A stretch of DNA of 64,000 nucleotides, from positions 1 through 64,000 of the forward strand of contig NZ_JASZYK010000021.1 of NCBI RefSeq assembly GCF_030317035.1, in the 5' to 3' direction. The notes under the pieces are model-generated. The model did no database searches. It worked only from the letters and a program-made list of their open reading frames with translations, and had not been told where the DNA came from. Source of the stretch: Variovorax sp. J22G73. Lineage in GTDB: Bacteria > Pseudomonadota > Gammaproteobacteria > Burkholderiales > Burkholderiaceae_C. Below, piece by piece: positions 8,742 through 18,723 of the stretch (its first letter is position 1; the number at the start of each line of letters is the position of its first letter). A program made the translations under genes and the position numbers.

Positions 8742-11700
8742 ATGAACCGAACTCATCGCATCGTTCGCAACCGCCGTACCGGCGCTTGCCAAGCCGTTCC
8801 TGAAACCGCCAGTTCGTCGCGTGGCGGCGCACCGGGCTCCGGGCTCACGGTGGGCTCGGCGCTCGCTGCGGTCGCATTGCTTCTCGGCTTGGCGGCCGCA
8901 CCAGCTCAAGCCGCTCCGATCACCTGGGTCGGGCCCGCTTCGGGCAGCTGGTTCACGCCGACCTACTGGACCGGCGGAGCCCTGCCCACTGCGGTCGACG
9001 ACGTGTTCATCATTTCCTCGTCCACCGTTCTGTTGACCGCCAACGCGCAAGCGGCGCGAGCGAACTTCGTGGTCTTGGGCAACGGGGGGGCGGCCAGTCT
9101 GTCGCTGATTGCGGGCGGCCAGCTGTTTGCGGGTCGAACCTTCGTCGGGGTCGGTAGCAGCGGCGCGTTGACCGTCGACGGCGCAAACACCGTGCTGTCT
9201 ACCGGTGGCCTGCTGGTGGGCTTCGCCAACACCGGGACGGTCACCATCGGCAATGGCGCTAAGGTGACCACCGGTGCCGGCGGACTGGGCAACGGGTACG
9301 CGGTGGAGATCGGCCTCGCGGCAGGAGGCGCGGGCACGCTCAACCTGAACGCCGGAGGCACGCTGGAATTGGGGGGCGCGGGTGCCATGCCCGACGTGAT
9401 GCCCGGCGCGACTGGGGTCTTCAACTTCGCCGGCGGCACGTTGCGGGTGATCAACGCCGACCTCACCGCCGCCATGCCGGCCACACTCAGTGGCATCACC
9501 TCCACGGTCGACACCAACGGCTACAGCGCCACGCTGTCGGGGGTGCTGTCGGGCAGCGGCGCACTGGTCAAGACCGGTGCGGGAACGCTGAGCCTGCTCG
9601 GCGCGAATTCCTACAGCGGCGGGACTCGGATCGACCAGGGGGTGCTTGCCATCGCCGACAGCGCGGCGCTGGGCCTTTCCTCCTCCGAGGTGAGGCTCTC
9701 AAACGGAGAACTGCGTGGCACCGCCTCCACCACAGTGAACAACCCGCTGACGCTTGCGGGGCCTGCGACGGTATCGGCCGCGACGGGCACGACCCTGGAG
9801 TTGGCCGGGCCGCTCTGGTTCAATGCGGACTTCAATGTGGGCGCCCCGGGTCAGACCGGCATCGTGGCGCTGGCCTCGAGTTCGGGCGGCTATTCGATAC
9901 CAGGCCGCATCCAGGTGAACTATGGCACGCTGCGCATCACGGGCCCCCTCTTTGCCTTCCTGGCGAATGCGGCCCCGGAGACCGCGGTCGCCGCGGGCGC
10001 GGTACTCGACCTGAACGACCGTACGTCCTCCGCCTTTTCCATAGCCAACCTGCTTGGCAGCGGGACGGTGCGCACTGGAACGCTCAATACCACCACGGTG
10101 GGTGTGGCTGCCGGCGATTTTTCCGGTGTGGTTGAAGGTGCCGGCGGTATCACCCAGGTAGGCACGGGCACCCTGACGCTGCGCGGTGCCAACACCTACA
10201 CCGGCGGCACGCGTGTCAGTGGCGGCACGCTGGCGCTGGCAGGCAACGGCTCCCTGTCGAACACGGGTGCGGTCATGGTGGACGCGGGCGCCACCTTCGA
10301 CGTGCAGGCCATCAGTGACGCGTTGACCAGGATCGGCCCGCTCGCCGGTGCGGGTACGGTCGCGCTGGGCGCCAAGTTGCTGCAGGTCAGCGTCAGCAAC
10401 ACAAGCTCTACGTTCTCAGGCAGCGTCGACGGCACCGGTTCGCTCGTCAAGCTGGGTAACGGCACGCTCACCCTGAGCGGTGTCAACGGCTACACAGGGG
10501 GCACGGTGGTCAGCCAGGGCACGCTGCAGCTGGCCGGCGGCGGCTCGCTGGCGAGTATGGGACGCGAGACGGTGGCCGGGGGTGCCACCTTCGACGTGCA
10601 GACCGTCAGCGGCTCGGGTACAGGCATCGGCTCGCTCGCCGGTGCGGGCACGGTCGCGCTGGGCGCCAAGTCACTGCAAGTCGGGGCCAACAACTCCAGC
10701 ACCACCTTCTCCGGCGGCATCAGCGGCACCGGTTCGCTCTTCAAGCAAGGCCTTGGCACGCTCACCCTGAGCGGTGTTAACACCTACACCGGAGGCACAC
10801 GTATCGGTGCCGGTACGCTGGCGCTGGCAGGCGCGGGCGCCCTGTCGAGCACGAGCGCGGTGACTGTCGACGCAGGCGCCACCTTCGATGTGCAGAACAT
10901 CATTGGATCGGGCCCCGGCATCGGTTCTCTCGCCGGTGGGGGCACCGTAGCGCTGGGCGCCAAGTCGCTGGAAGTCGGCGCCAACGACACCAGCACCAAC
11001 TTCGCCGGCAGCATCGGCGGCACAGGTTCGCTCGTCAAACAAGGCACCGGCACGCTCACCCTGAGCGGTGTCAACGGCTACACCGGGGGCACGCGTATCG
11101 ATGCCGGAACGCTGGCGCTGGCAGGCACCGGCGCCCTGTCGAACACGGGCGCGGTGACTGTCGAGGCAGGCGCCACCTTCGACGTGCAGACGATCACCGG
11201 TTCGGCCGCCGACATCGGCTCACTCGCGGGTGGGGGCACGGTCGCGCTGGGCGCCAAGTCGCTGCAAGTCGGCGCCAACGACACCAGCACCAGCTTCACC
11301 GGCAGCATCGGCGGCACCGGTTCGCTCGTCAAACAAGGCACCGGTACGTTCACTCTGAGCGGTGTCAACGGCTACACAGCGGGCACCGTGGTCAGTCAAG
11401 GCGCGCTCCAACTGACCGGCGCCGGCTCGCTGGCGGGCACGGGAAGCATGACGGTTGCCGCGGGCGCCACCTTCGGCCTGTCGGGCCTGCTCGGCGCGGG
11501 CATGACGATTGCAGAGCTGTCTGGCGCGGGCACGGTCCAGCTCGGTGACAAGGCTCTGGCGACAGGCACGAATGCAGGCAGCCCGTCGACCTTCTCCGGC
11601 GTCATCGAAGGCGTGGGCGGCTCACTGGTGAAGCAGGGCAGCGGTACGCTGTGGCTAGACGGCGTCAACATCTACACCGGCCTCACCACCGTGACCGCGG

Positions 11701-14700
11701 GCAAGCTGGTAGTGGGCAGTGACGCCACGAAATCGGGCGCGCGCGTCGAGGGCGCGGTGAACGTGAGCACCGGCGCCACCCTGGGCGGCCACGGCAGCAT
11801 CGGCGGCAACGTGGCAATCGATTCCGGCGCGCATCTGGCGCCAGGCAACTCCCTGGGCACCCTCTCGATCGACAGCAACCTGACTCTCGCGAAGGGCAGC
11901 GTGCTCGACTTCGAATTCGGCACGCCTGGCAGCAGCGTCTCGGTGCCTGGGGTGAGCGACAGCGTCGTGGTTGGGGGCGACCTGGCACTCAATGGCGCCA
12001 CGCTCAACATCAACGACACCGGGGCCATGGGCCGGGGCCTGTACAACCTGTTCAGCTACGGCAGCACACTCACGCAAAGCAACGGCGGCATCACGCTCGG
12101 CACGGTGCCCGTCGGCAGCTTCGCGCTCCAGTACCTCACGGGCAGCAAACAGGTCAACCTGATCAGCTTCGATCCCGCGCTGGTGCTGAATTTCTGGAAC
12201 GCCAACGGCCTGGCCAGTCCGACGCAACTCGGCGGCGGCAGCGGCACCTGGAGCGTGGCGCAGCCGAGCTGGACCGATGCGCAGGGCTCGGTCACCTCCG
12301 TGATGCAGCCGCGCCCAGGCTTCGCCATCTTCGGCGGCGCGGCCGGCAGCGTGGTGGTGGATAAATCCGGCGGTGCGGTGTCGGCCAGCGGACTCCAGTT
12401 CGCGAGCAACGGCTACGTGCTGTCCGGCGACGCGCTGACGCTGGTGGCCGATGCCGCATCGCCGGGTCCCGTCGAAGTGCGTGTGGGAGATGGCAGCACC
12501 GCCAGTGCCGGGTGGAACGCCACCCTGGCCAACGTCATCGCCGGCAGCGATGGCCTAGCGAAGACCGGGGCTGGCACGCTCACGCTGCAAGGCGCCAACA
12601 CCTACACCGGTGGCACGACAGTGCGCGCCGGCGCGCTGCAGATTTCTTCGGACGCAAATTTGGGCGCCACAAACGGCGGCCTCACGCTCGACGGCGGCGC
12701 GCTGCGCATCGCCCCGGGCACGGCGGCGCTGGTGTCCGGGCGCAGCGTGACGCTCGGCGCGGCCGGCGGCACGCTGGACCTGAGCACCAACCTGCTCGCC
12801 TTCCTGGGCGGTATCGGCGGCAAGGGCGCATTGACCGTCACGGGCGCCGGCGGCACCCTGGCCGTCGCCATGCCGAACACCTACGAAGGCGGCACCACGG
12901 TGCAGGGCGGCGCCAGCATCAGCGTCGCTGGCGGCGGCACGCTGGGCACCGGCGCCGTGCAGCAGCAGGGCAGCGGCACAAAGATCATCTTCACTGCCGG
13001 GTCTGGCGCCGGCGCCAACAGCTACAACGTGGGCCGCGCAGGCCACTCCGACACGGACCACTTGCTGTCGTTCACGCAGGACGCCACCGCGGCATCGTCG
13101 AAGCTCTTCGTCAACGGCGCAGGCTGGCAGGCGGGCGGCGTCAACTCGTTGCAGTTCGGCGCCACCAGCACCGCGGCCACGTCCACCATCGCCAACCAGG
13201 GCGGCACAGTTTTCTTCCAGCAGAACGCCAGCGCGGGCAGCGCCACCATCGTCAATGGCGACAAGAGCCTGTTGAGCTTCGTTGGTGCGGCATCGGCTGG
13301 CACCGCGCAGATCGTCAACCAGAGCGGCGGCCTGGTGCGCTTCGAGGACACCGCGTCGGCTTCGAAGGCCAGCATCGCCAACGCGGCGGGCGGCGTGGTC
13401 GATGTATCGGGCTCCACGGTCGCTGGCGGCGTCGAATTCGGCGCGCTCTCCGGCGCGGGCGCGCTGGTGCTGGGGGCCACGCAGCTAACGCTTGGACGTG
13501 CGAACACCAACGACGTGATCGCCGGCAGCATCAGCGACAAGGGCAGCCTGTTCGTCCAGCCTGGTACGGGCACCGGCGGCTCGCTGGTGAAGGTCGGCAG
13601 CGGCACGCTCACGCTGTCGGGGGCCAACAGCTACACCGGCGGCACCGCGCTGCACCAGGGCCGCCTGAACGTCGGCCATAGCCAGGCGCTGGGCACCGGC
13701 GCGCTGTCGATGGACGACGACACCACGCTGGGCTTCAGCGCCGACGGCGTGGTGCTCGCCAACGCCGTGAAGCTCACGGGCCAGAACGATCCCGTCATCG
13801 ACACCGGCGCCTTCAGCGCCACGCTCGCGGGCGCCATCAGCGGCGGCGGCTTCATCACCAAGCAGGGCACGGGCACGCTGACGCTGTCGGGCGCCAACAC
13901 CTACACCGGTGCGACCAGCGTCGCGCAGGGCACGCTGAAGGCCGGTGCGGCCAACACCTTCAGCGCGGCATCGGCGCACAGCGTGGCCGCTGGCGCCACG
14001 CTCGACCTTGCCGGCTTCAACCAGGGCGTGGCCGCGCTCGCCAACAGCGGCACCGTGTCGCTGGTGGGCGCAGTGGCGGGCACCACGCTCACCGTCAACG
14101 GCAACTACGTCGGCAACAACGGCGTCTTGAAGCTCGGCACCGCGCTCAGCGGCACCGGCCCTTCGGACCGCTTGGTGATCAACGGCGGCACCGCCAGCGG
14201 CAAGACCAGCGTGCAGGTGACCAACCTCGGCGGCCTGGGCGCGCTCACCGCGGGCAACGGCATCGAGGTGGTCACCGCGCAAAGCGGCGCGACCACCACC
14301 GCGCAGACCACGAAGGACGCCTTCTCGCTGGCGGGCGGCCATGTCGATGCGGGTGCGTACGAATACCGCCTGTTTGCGGCCGACGCTGCCAACGCGGGCG
14401 AGAACTGGTACCTGCGCTCGAGCACAAATGCTGTTACGCCACCAGTCACACCCGCCACACCCGTCAGCCCCTCGGTGCCTGTGATCACCTACCGGCCCGA
14501 AGCGTCGCTGTTCGCCTCGCTGCCGAGCCAGCTGCGCCAAGGCAACCTCGCGATGCTGGCCGACCTGCGCAAGCGCGTGGGCGACGACGATGTGAAGGGC
14601 ACGGCGACAGCCCCGACGGGTTCGGAGCGCCGCGCCTGGGCCCGCGTGCTCTCCACCGACATCGACATCCAGCAAGGCGGCGCCGTGTCGCCGAACAGCA

Positions 14701-15455
14701 AGGGCCGCCTCACCGGCTTCCAGGCCGGCACCGACCTGCTGGCCACTTCGAACTGGCGCGCCGGCCTGTACGTCGGCCAACTCGACGGCGACGCGCGCGT
14801 GAGGGGCTTTGCCAGCGGCATCCAGAACCTGGCCGTGGGCCGCAACGACCTGCGCAGCCAGTACGTGGGCGTCTACGGCACCTACACCGCCGACAGCGGC
14901 TTCTACGCCGATGCCGTGGTGCAGTCGGGGCGCCACCGCTACACGGTGGAGCCGCTGCTGAGCTTCGGCACCGGCGGCAAGGGCAACAGCCTGCTGGGCT
15001 CCATCGAAGTGGGCCAGGCCTTCGCGCTGGGCGGCAGCGGCTGGAGCGTCGAGCCGCAGCTGCAGCTGATTCACCAGCACATGGACCTGGGCAACTCCGT
15101 CATCACCGGCGCGGTGGTGCAGCCGCAGGCCGACAACGGCTGGATCGCGCGGGCCGGCGTGCGGCTGAAGGGCCAGCTCGACACCGGCGTGGGCACGCTG
15201 CAGCCGTTTGGCCGTTTCAACGTCTACAAGACGTCGAGCGGCGCGGACATCGCGCGCTTCGTCAACGGTGCCACCAACACGGACATCGCGGCGCCCACGG
15301 GCGGCACGAGTTCCGAGCTGGCGGGGGGCTTCACGCTGGCGTTGAGCCCGTCGACGAGCCTGTATGGCGAGCTGGGCAAGCTGTGGGCATCGGGGGGCAA
15401 TGCGAAGGTGAAGAGCTCGGTCAATGGCTCGCTGGGCGTGCGGGTGAAGTGGTAA
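8742..15455 (+). CDS. Giant type V autotransporter with autotransporter-associated beta-strand repeats
   Basis: A 2237-aa self-secreted surface protein. The start is at MNRTHRIVRNRRTGACQAV, an extended signal-peptide region typical of large autotransporters. A hydrophobic stretch and a probable cleavage after APAQA (about residue 61) follow. The passenger (about residues 60-1930) is built of repeated PATR-type motifs (GTLTLSGVNGYTGGT..., LAGAGTVALGAKSLQVG), predicting a right-handed beta-helix. A proline linker (TPPVTPATPVSPSVPVITY) leads to a C-terminal beta-barrel of about 275 residues (RRAWARVLSTDIDIQQGG to the end) with the usual terminal aromatic residue (VRVKW). Expected roles are adhesion or autoaggregation, though no specific ligand can be named. 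The repeat-rich GC sequence creates many long antisense open frames. Confidence 0.92.
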   Translation: MNRTHRIVRNRRTGACQAVPETASSSRGGAPGSGLTVGSALAAVALLLGLAAAPAQAAPITWVGPASGSWFTPTYWTGGALPTAVDDVFIISSSTVLLTANAQAARANFVVLGNGGAASLSLIAGGQLFAGRTFVGVGSSGALTVDGANTVLSTGGLLVGFANTGTVTIGNGAKVTTGAGGLGNGYAVEIGLAAGGAGTLNLNAGGTLELGGAGAMPDVMPGATGVFNFAGGTLRVINADLTAAMPATLSGITSTVDTNGYSATLSGVLSGSGALVKTGAGTLSLLGANSYSGGTRIDQGVLAIADSAALGLSSSEVRLSNGELRGTASTTVNNPLTLAGPATVSAATGTTLELAGPLWFNADFNVGAPGQTGIVALASSSGGYSIPGRIQVNYGTLRITGPLFAFLANAAPETAVAAGAVLDLNDRTSSAFSIANLLGSGTVRTGTLNTTTVGVAAGDFSGVVEGAGGITQVGTGTLTLRGANTYTGGTRVSGGTLALAGNGSLSNTGAVMVDAGATFDVQAISDALTRIGPLAGAGTVALGAKLLQVSVSNTSSTFSGSVDGTGSLVKLGNGTLTLSGVNGYTGGTVVSQGTLQLAGGGSLASMGRETVAGGATFDVQTVSGSGTGIGSLAGAGTVALGAKSLQVGANNSSTTFSGGISGTGSLFKQGLGTLTLSGVNTYTGGTRIGAGTLALAGAGALSSTSAVTVDAGATFDVQNIIGSGPGIGSLAGGGTVALGAKSLEVGANDTSTNFAGSIGGTGSLVKQGTGTLTLSGVNGYTGGTRIDAGTLALAGTGALSNTGAVTVEAGATFDVQTITGSAADIGSLAGGGTVALGAKSLQVGANDTSTSFTGSIGGTGSLVKQGTGTFTLSGVNGYTAGTVVSQGALQLTGAGSLAGTGSMTVAAGATFGLSGLLGAGMTIAELSGAGTVQLGDKALATGTNAGSPSTFSGVIEGVGGSLVKQGSGTLWLDGVNIYTGLTTVTAGKLVVGSDATKSGARVEGAVNVSTGATLGGHGSIGGNVAIDSGAHLAPGNSLGTLSIDSNLTLAKGSVLDFEFGTPGSSVSVPGVSDSVVVGGDLALNGATLNINDTGAMGRGLYNLFSYGSTLTQSNGGITLGTVPVGSFALQYLTGSKQVNLISFDPALVLNFWNANGLASPTQLGGGSGTWSVAQPSWTDAQGSVTSVMQPRPGFAIFGGAAGSVVVDKSGGAVSASGLQFASNGYVLSGDALTLVADAASPGPVEVRVGDGSTASAGWNATLANVIAGSDGLAKTGAGTLTLQGANTYTGGTTVRAGALQISSDANLGATNGGLTLDGGALRIAPGTAALVSGRSVTLGAAGGTLDLSTNLLAFLGGIGGKGALTVTGAGGTLAVAMPNTYEGGTTVQGGASISVAGGGTLGTGAVQQQGSGTKIIFTAGSGAGANSYNVGRAGHSDTDHLLSFTQDATAASSKLFVNGAGWQAGGVNSLQFGATSTAATSTIANQGGTVFFQQNASAGSATIVNGDKSLLSFVGAASAGTAQIVNQSGGLVRFEDTASASKASIANAAGGVVDVSGSTVAGGVEFGALSGAGALVLGATQLTLGRANTNDVIAGSISDKGSLFVQPGTGTGGSLVKVGSGTLTLSGANSYTGGTALHQGRLNVGHSQALGTGALSMDDDTTLGFSADGVVLANAVKLTGQNDPVIDTGAFSATLAGAISGGGFITKQGTGTLTLSGANTYTGATSVAQGTLKAGAANTFSAASAHSVAAGATLDLAGFNQGVAALANSGTVSLVGAVAGTTLTVNGNYVGNNGVLKLGTALSGTGPSDRLVINGGTASGKTSVQVTNLGGLGALTAGNGIEVVTAQSGATTTAQTTKDAFSLAGGHVDAGAYEYRLFAADAANAGENWYLRSSTNAVTPPVTPATPVSPSVPVITYRPEASLFASLPSQLRQGNLAMLADLRKRVGDDDVKGTATAPTGSERRAWARVLSTDIDIQQGGAVSPNSKGRLTGFQAGTDLLATSNWRAGLYVGQLDGDARVRGFASGIQNLAVGRNDLRSQYVGVYGTYTADSGFYADAVVQSGRHRYTVEPLLSFGTGGKGNSLLGSIEVGQAFALGGSGWSVEPQLQLIHQHMDLGNSVITGAVVQPQADNGWIARAGVRLKGQLDTGVGTLQPFGRFNVYKTSSGADIARFVNGATNTDIAAPTGGTSSELAGGFTLALSPSTSLYGELGKLWASGGNAKVKSSVNGSLGVRVKW
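10190..11370 (+). repeat. Four tandem ~291-294-bp units inside the autotransporter passenger
   Basis: Units beginning near 10190, 10484, 10778 and 11072 are highly similar at DNA level. Each encodes a ~97-residue block with TLSGVN.YTGGT, ATFDVQ, GSLAG.GTVALGAKSLQVG and FSG.I.GTGSLVKQG. More diverged copies of the core occur around 9600, 12590, 13620 and 13890. The similarity suggests recent duplication, with potential for copy-number change by recombination. Confidence 0.75.
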
Positions 15456-15462
15456 GTCGGGG

Positions 15463-15490
15463 GCGGGCGTGCCGTAAGGCATGAGCCCGC
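15463..15490 (+). terminator. Possible hairpin end of the autotransporter transcript
   Basis: GCGGGC-g-TGCC-gtaa-GGCA-tga-GCCCGC lies a few bases after the stop codon. It is a strong hairpin but has no T-run, so it may mark a transcript end or protect the 3' end rather than being a classical terminator. Confidence 0.35.
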
Positions 15491-16247
15491 ATCTCGGTAC
15501 CGAGGTCGCGCGACAGCACGCACACATCGTCGGCTGTCGAGATTGCAGGGGACTCGCGCGCTACAAGGCAGCATAGAGACACGATTCAGGCCACACAGCG
15601 AGGAAAGCTTCTCGCGTCGATCATCCTTTACGGACACTTCGGAAGCGACGGCGCCTGCCAATTTCCAGTCAAGTCGCCCGCAGCCTCTTGCCCATCAATG
15701 ACTGTACAAATTTGACCCTCAGGCTGTCGCTCCACTTTCACCGCATAAGCATCGCCCGAGGAGAGGATCCCGGTGAAAGTGAATGGGCGGAACGCTCCAA
15801 ATGCGGCGTAAGCCTCAGGCTCCTCCTGCCGCTGCGAGCCCTGAAAACACGGGCGATACTTTCAATCGTTCGCATCCGATTCTTGGTTTGCAATCGACGT
15901 GGTGAGCATGGAAGCCTGCCCAACGACAGTCCACGCGATGGGTCGCGATCACCAAATGGGTAAGGTGGCGGTGCGTCGCACGAATTGCGAGCGCGGCACC
16001 ACGTGGTGGCATCAGACAACCACGAAATTCGAGTCGGGGCCCGCAGTGAATCAGCGGCCCTGACGCAGCCGGAGCTGGCCAAGCTCGGTGAGAAATTCCT
16101 GGCCGGTCTCATCCGAGCAAATGAGACCGTGCGAGCTCAAACGCGTCGACGAACGCACAGCTTCCGGAATCCGGCCGTGCAGCCGTCGCGGGGCCGGCAC
16201 GAGCCGCGTCAGTTTGAGCCATTGCTCATCGTTAAGGCGAATCTTTT
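15491..16247. other. Long intergenic region, nothing recognised
   Basis: About 750 bp with short overlapping frames on both strands, none with a ribosome binding site or family motif. It probably contains eroded sequence next to the broken ligase gene. Confidence 0.5.
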
Positions 16248-16879
16248 TCATAGATTGAAGACTTCGTCCGGCCTGCGTGGTCGCACGCCCTTGCGCTTCA
16301 CCTTGACCCAGTCGTTCGAGCGAATTCCTGACTGATAAACACTTTCGGCCCACTTGGCGACCAACCCTTCGAGCCGCAACGGGATAACCGCCTCATGAAA
16401 CACTTGCTCGGCCCGTCCTTTGATATAGCTCACCAGGAGGGTTGAGGGCGGTGGTGCCGCCAGGAATTTGCTCAGCGCCAGCTTGCGCCTGATGAGCGGT
16501 CTCTGCGACAAGTCGACGCCTCGTACGGCGAGCAGATCAAAAACGCAGTACGTCACAGGAGGAGCACCCGCATACACCCGTCGCCTCTGCACCCTCTCAT
16601 GGATCGCCGCGAAATCACTGCGGCCGAGCTGATCGAGAACACAGATCTCTCCATCCAGAAGCACGGGCCACCGCGAAACTTGGAAAGCCCCATGGCGACC
16701 TCTGGAAACCAAGCGGTTGCGTCGGCCCCGCTTCGGGTACGAAGCTTGATGGGGCCGTCCCCGCACAGCGCCATAAGGCGGTAGCCGTCGAACTGTATCT
16801 CCCACAGCCATCCGGGCTCCTCAAAGTCGATGTGGCGCTCCGTCAAAAGCATGGGCCGGAAGTCGTCGAAATTAACCAT
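16248..16879 (-). pseudogene. ATP-dependent DNA ligase (LigD-ligase-like), inactivated
   Basis: Two minus-strand frames together encode a ~210-aa ligase core. The first (MVNFDDFRPMLLTERHIDFEEPGWLWEIQFDGYRLMAL...) holds motif I. The second holds the rest: PVLLDGEICVLD, VTYCVFDLLAVRGVDL, EGLVAKWAESVYQ (motif IV) and SNDWVKVKRK (motif V). A one-base deletion near 16665, in the codons for GGP-VLLDGEI, breaks the frame. The motif I lysine that carries AMP (family K-x-D-G) is also replaced by Gln (WEIQFDGYR; CAG at 16793-16795). Two independent inactivating lesions argue for a true pseudogene rather than a sequencing error. The C-terminal OB domain is short or absent. Confidence 0.8.
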
Positions 16880-17009
16880 GGCAAAGCGTGCTGAACGCCT
16901 GATGCCATAGACGTCAGCAAACACCCCGTCTACGTCAGGCCAATGGGCCGCCTTGCAGATCCCGTCACAGCGATCGCGCGAGCGGCGTCGATGGACCGCG
17001 ATCTACACC

Positions 17010-17401
17010 AGGTTCGACGAGAAGTAGCTGACGGGCGCGCCCAGCGTCCCGTCCGCCCGGATCGGAAACTTGGCCAGGCCGAGGTTGGCGACGCCGACGA
17101 ACACGAAGCGCCCCAGCGGATCCACTGCCAGCGGCCAGGCGGCCACGCTGCCGAAACCGAGAGGATTTGTTTGACGAAGGCTTGACGTGGCTGCGGGCGC
17201 GGCCTAATCCACCTCATAGACAGACACCGAACCGTCCCCGCCGGTGGTGGCGTAGAGGTACTGGCCGTTGGGGTGCGCGCCCAGCATGACAGGCCCCGAT
17301 CCCAAGAGCACCATCGCGTTCATCGTATCGCCGCTCCCGCTGTTCGCGATCACATAGGCCCGGGCGTTGCTGCCTGCCGCGGCATCGATCCGTTGGTGCA
17401 A
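17010..17401 (-). pseudogene. Beta-propeller (YVTN/lactonase-like) fragments
   Basis: Two minus-strand pieces look like propeller blades: VMLGAHPNGQYLYATTGGDG then VSVYEVD (17204-17401), and, in another frame after a stop, SVAAWPLAVDPLGRFVFVGV then ANLGLAKFPIRADGTLG (about 17010-17165). The blade pattern .DP.GRF.FV is typical of cytochrome-cd1-like or 6-phosphogluconolactonase-like propellers. There is no intact start or full set of blades, so this is a remnant. Confidence 0.55.
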
Positions 17402-17474
17402 CCCGTCTTAGAGAAAAATTGTTGCGGTCGACATGGCTACCTCTTCAAGTGTGGGAGATGTGGCGAAGCTGTGC

Positions 17475-17726
17475 TCACTCTATGCGACGGGGATTCTGTA
17501 GCCAACTGACAAACTCCTCAGTCCGACCGCCTACGCGGAAGGGGATCAAGTCGGGTTCCATCCACTTCGCCGCTGCAGCCTGCGGCGACAGCTGCCGAAG
17601 AATGGGTTCCTTAGCAAGCTCGTTGGCCAACTCGTCAAGCTGCTCGGGATCGACGGTGCGCCAGTGCATCTTCAGTTGCCTCGCGCAGTAATAGATCCAC
17701 ATGTCGGTGGGAATGTCGTCTTCCAT
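17475..17726 (-). CDS. Small hypothetical protein
   Basis: An 83-aa protein, MEDDIPTDMWIYYCARQLKM, with helical, charged content (WRTVDPEQLDELANELAKEP, SPQAAAAKWMEPDLIPFRVG). No domain was recognised. The ribosome binding site is not obvious, so an upstream start is possible. It is divergently oriented from the imuA promoter region and could share that control region. A real gene is likely from composition alone. Confidence 0.55.
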   Translation of the reverse strand: MEDDIPTDMWIYYCARQLKMHWRTVDPEQLDELANELAKEPILRQLSPQAAAAKWMEPDLIPFRVGGRTEEFVSWLQNPRRIE

Positions 17727-17825
17727 GGCGATGTTGATGGCGGACCGCTGGCCTTCTGTGTTGGCAGGTCAGATGGCCGACAAAATTTGTAAACCTTCTT
17801 GCTCGGTGCCGAAGCGTCCTCGATA

Positions 17826-17841
17826 CTGTACATCCATACAG
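17826..17841 (+). promoter_or_regulatory. LexA (SOS) box of the imuA-imuB-dnaE2 operon
   Basis: CTGT-ACATCCAT-ACAG matches the LexA consensus CTGT-N8-ACAG exactly and lies 15 bp upstream of the imuA start codon. This predicts LexA repression and induction by DNA damage. Confidence 0.85.
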
Positions 17842-17856
17842 TAATCGGAGCCGCAA

Positions 17857-18723
17857 ATGGCCATCTCCCTGTCATGGGCTGATGGCGAAACTACGCCGGC
17901 GGCCCCCCAGCCTTCCTCCCGGGCGAGCAGCGCGCCGCGTTGGCCCGTGGCATTGCCGCACGCCGTCGAATCTGCAATCTGGCGTGGCGACGCCCTTGGA
18001 ACGCCGGTCACCACGACCATCGGTACCGGCTTCGAAGCCCTGGACGCCGAGTTGCCCGGCAATGGGTGGCCCTGCCAGTCATTGACCGAGGTGCTGCAGG
18101 TCCAGCCTTCGGTGCTTGAGTGGCGGCTGCTCGCGCCCGCGATGCGCACGCTGGTCAACCAGGGCAAGCAGATCGTGATCGTCGGGCCGCCGAAGCCGCC
18201 GCACCTGCCGGGATTGAAGCACCTGGGCCTCGACGAACGCCACCTGGTCTGGATCCAGGCGGACAAGCCGGTAGAGCGCCTCTGGGCGACCGAGCAGCTC
18301 ATCAAGGCGAACGCGGCCGGCATGCTGGTGGCCTGGCTGCCGCAGGCGCGCCAGGAGCAGATCCGGCGGCTGCAGGTGTGCGCACAGAGTTGCGACGGGC
18401 CCGTCATCCTGTGCCGGCCCGCGGCCGCCGAGCACGAGGCCTCCGCCGCGCCGCTGCGCCTGCAGGCGCGCCTGGGGGTCGACTGGGAGCTGCACATCCA
18501 CCTGCTCAAGCGCAAGGGACCGCCCCACGAGGGCGAACTGACCTTGCCCTCGGTGCCTGGCGGGCTGGAAGCGATCCTGACTCCGCGCCTTCGTCACCCG
18601 AGCGGCCTGATCGCCGCGCGCAAAACCCAAGATCGTTCGCAAGACCTTTCCCGAGAGTTCACCCATGCTGTGGGCAGCCCTTCTTCCCGACGGCCTTCCG
18701 GACGACCCGCGGCCGCGTACTGA
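17857..18723 (+). CDS. imuA: ImuA, translesion-synthesis accessory protein
   Basis: A 288-aa RecA-like/SulA-related protein. Motifs include TTTIGTGFEALDAELPGNGWP near the N-terminus, as in ImuA/RecA-fold proteins, then LLAPAMRTL and QIVIVGPPKPPHLPGL. It is the first gene of the SOS mutasome cassette with imuB and dnaE2. Its 3' end overlaps imuB by 59 bp. CGGAG precedes the ATG, and a perfect LexA box stands immediately upstream. Known role: with ImuB it recruits DnaE2 for damage-induced error-prone synthesis. Confidence 0.9.
   Translation: MAISLSWADGETTPAAPQPSSRASSAPRWPVALPHAVESAIWRGDALGTPVTTTIGTGFEALDAELPGNGWPCQSLTEVLQVQPSVLEWRLLAPAMRTLVNQGKQIVIVGPPKPPHLPGLKHLGLDERHLVWIQADKPVERLWATEQLIKANAAGMLVAWLPQARQEQIRRLQVCAQSCDGPVILCRPAAAEHEASAAPLRLQARLGVDWELHIHLLKRKGPPHEGELTLPSVPGGLEAILTPRLRHPSGLIAARKTQDRSQDLSREFTHAVGSPSSRRPSGRPAAAY

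Noticed and set aside
10190..11370. CRISPR array
   Set aside because: The repeats are ~290-bp coding units in frame with an autotransporter, not short repeats with unique spacers.
13485..15527. 680-codon minus-strand open frame
   Set aside because: Antisense to the autotransporter barrel and repeats; low-complexity His/Arg/Ala content and no family motif.
16248..16924. Programmed frameshift in the ligase gene
   Set aside because: No slippery heptamer is present at the break, and the catalytic lysine is missing as well, so decay is simpler.
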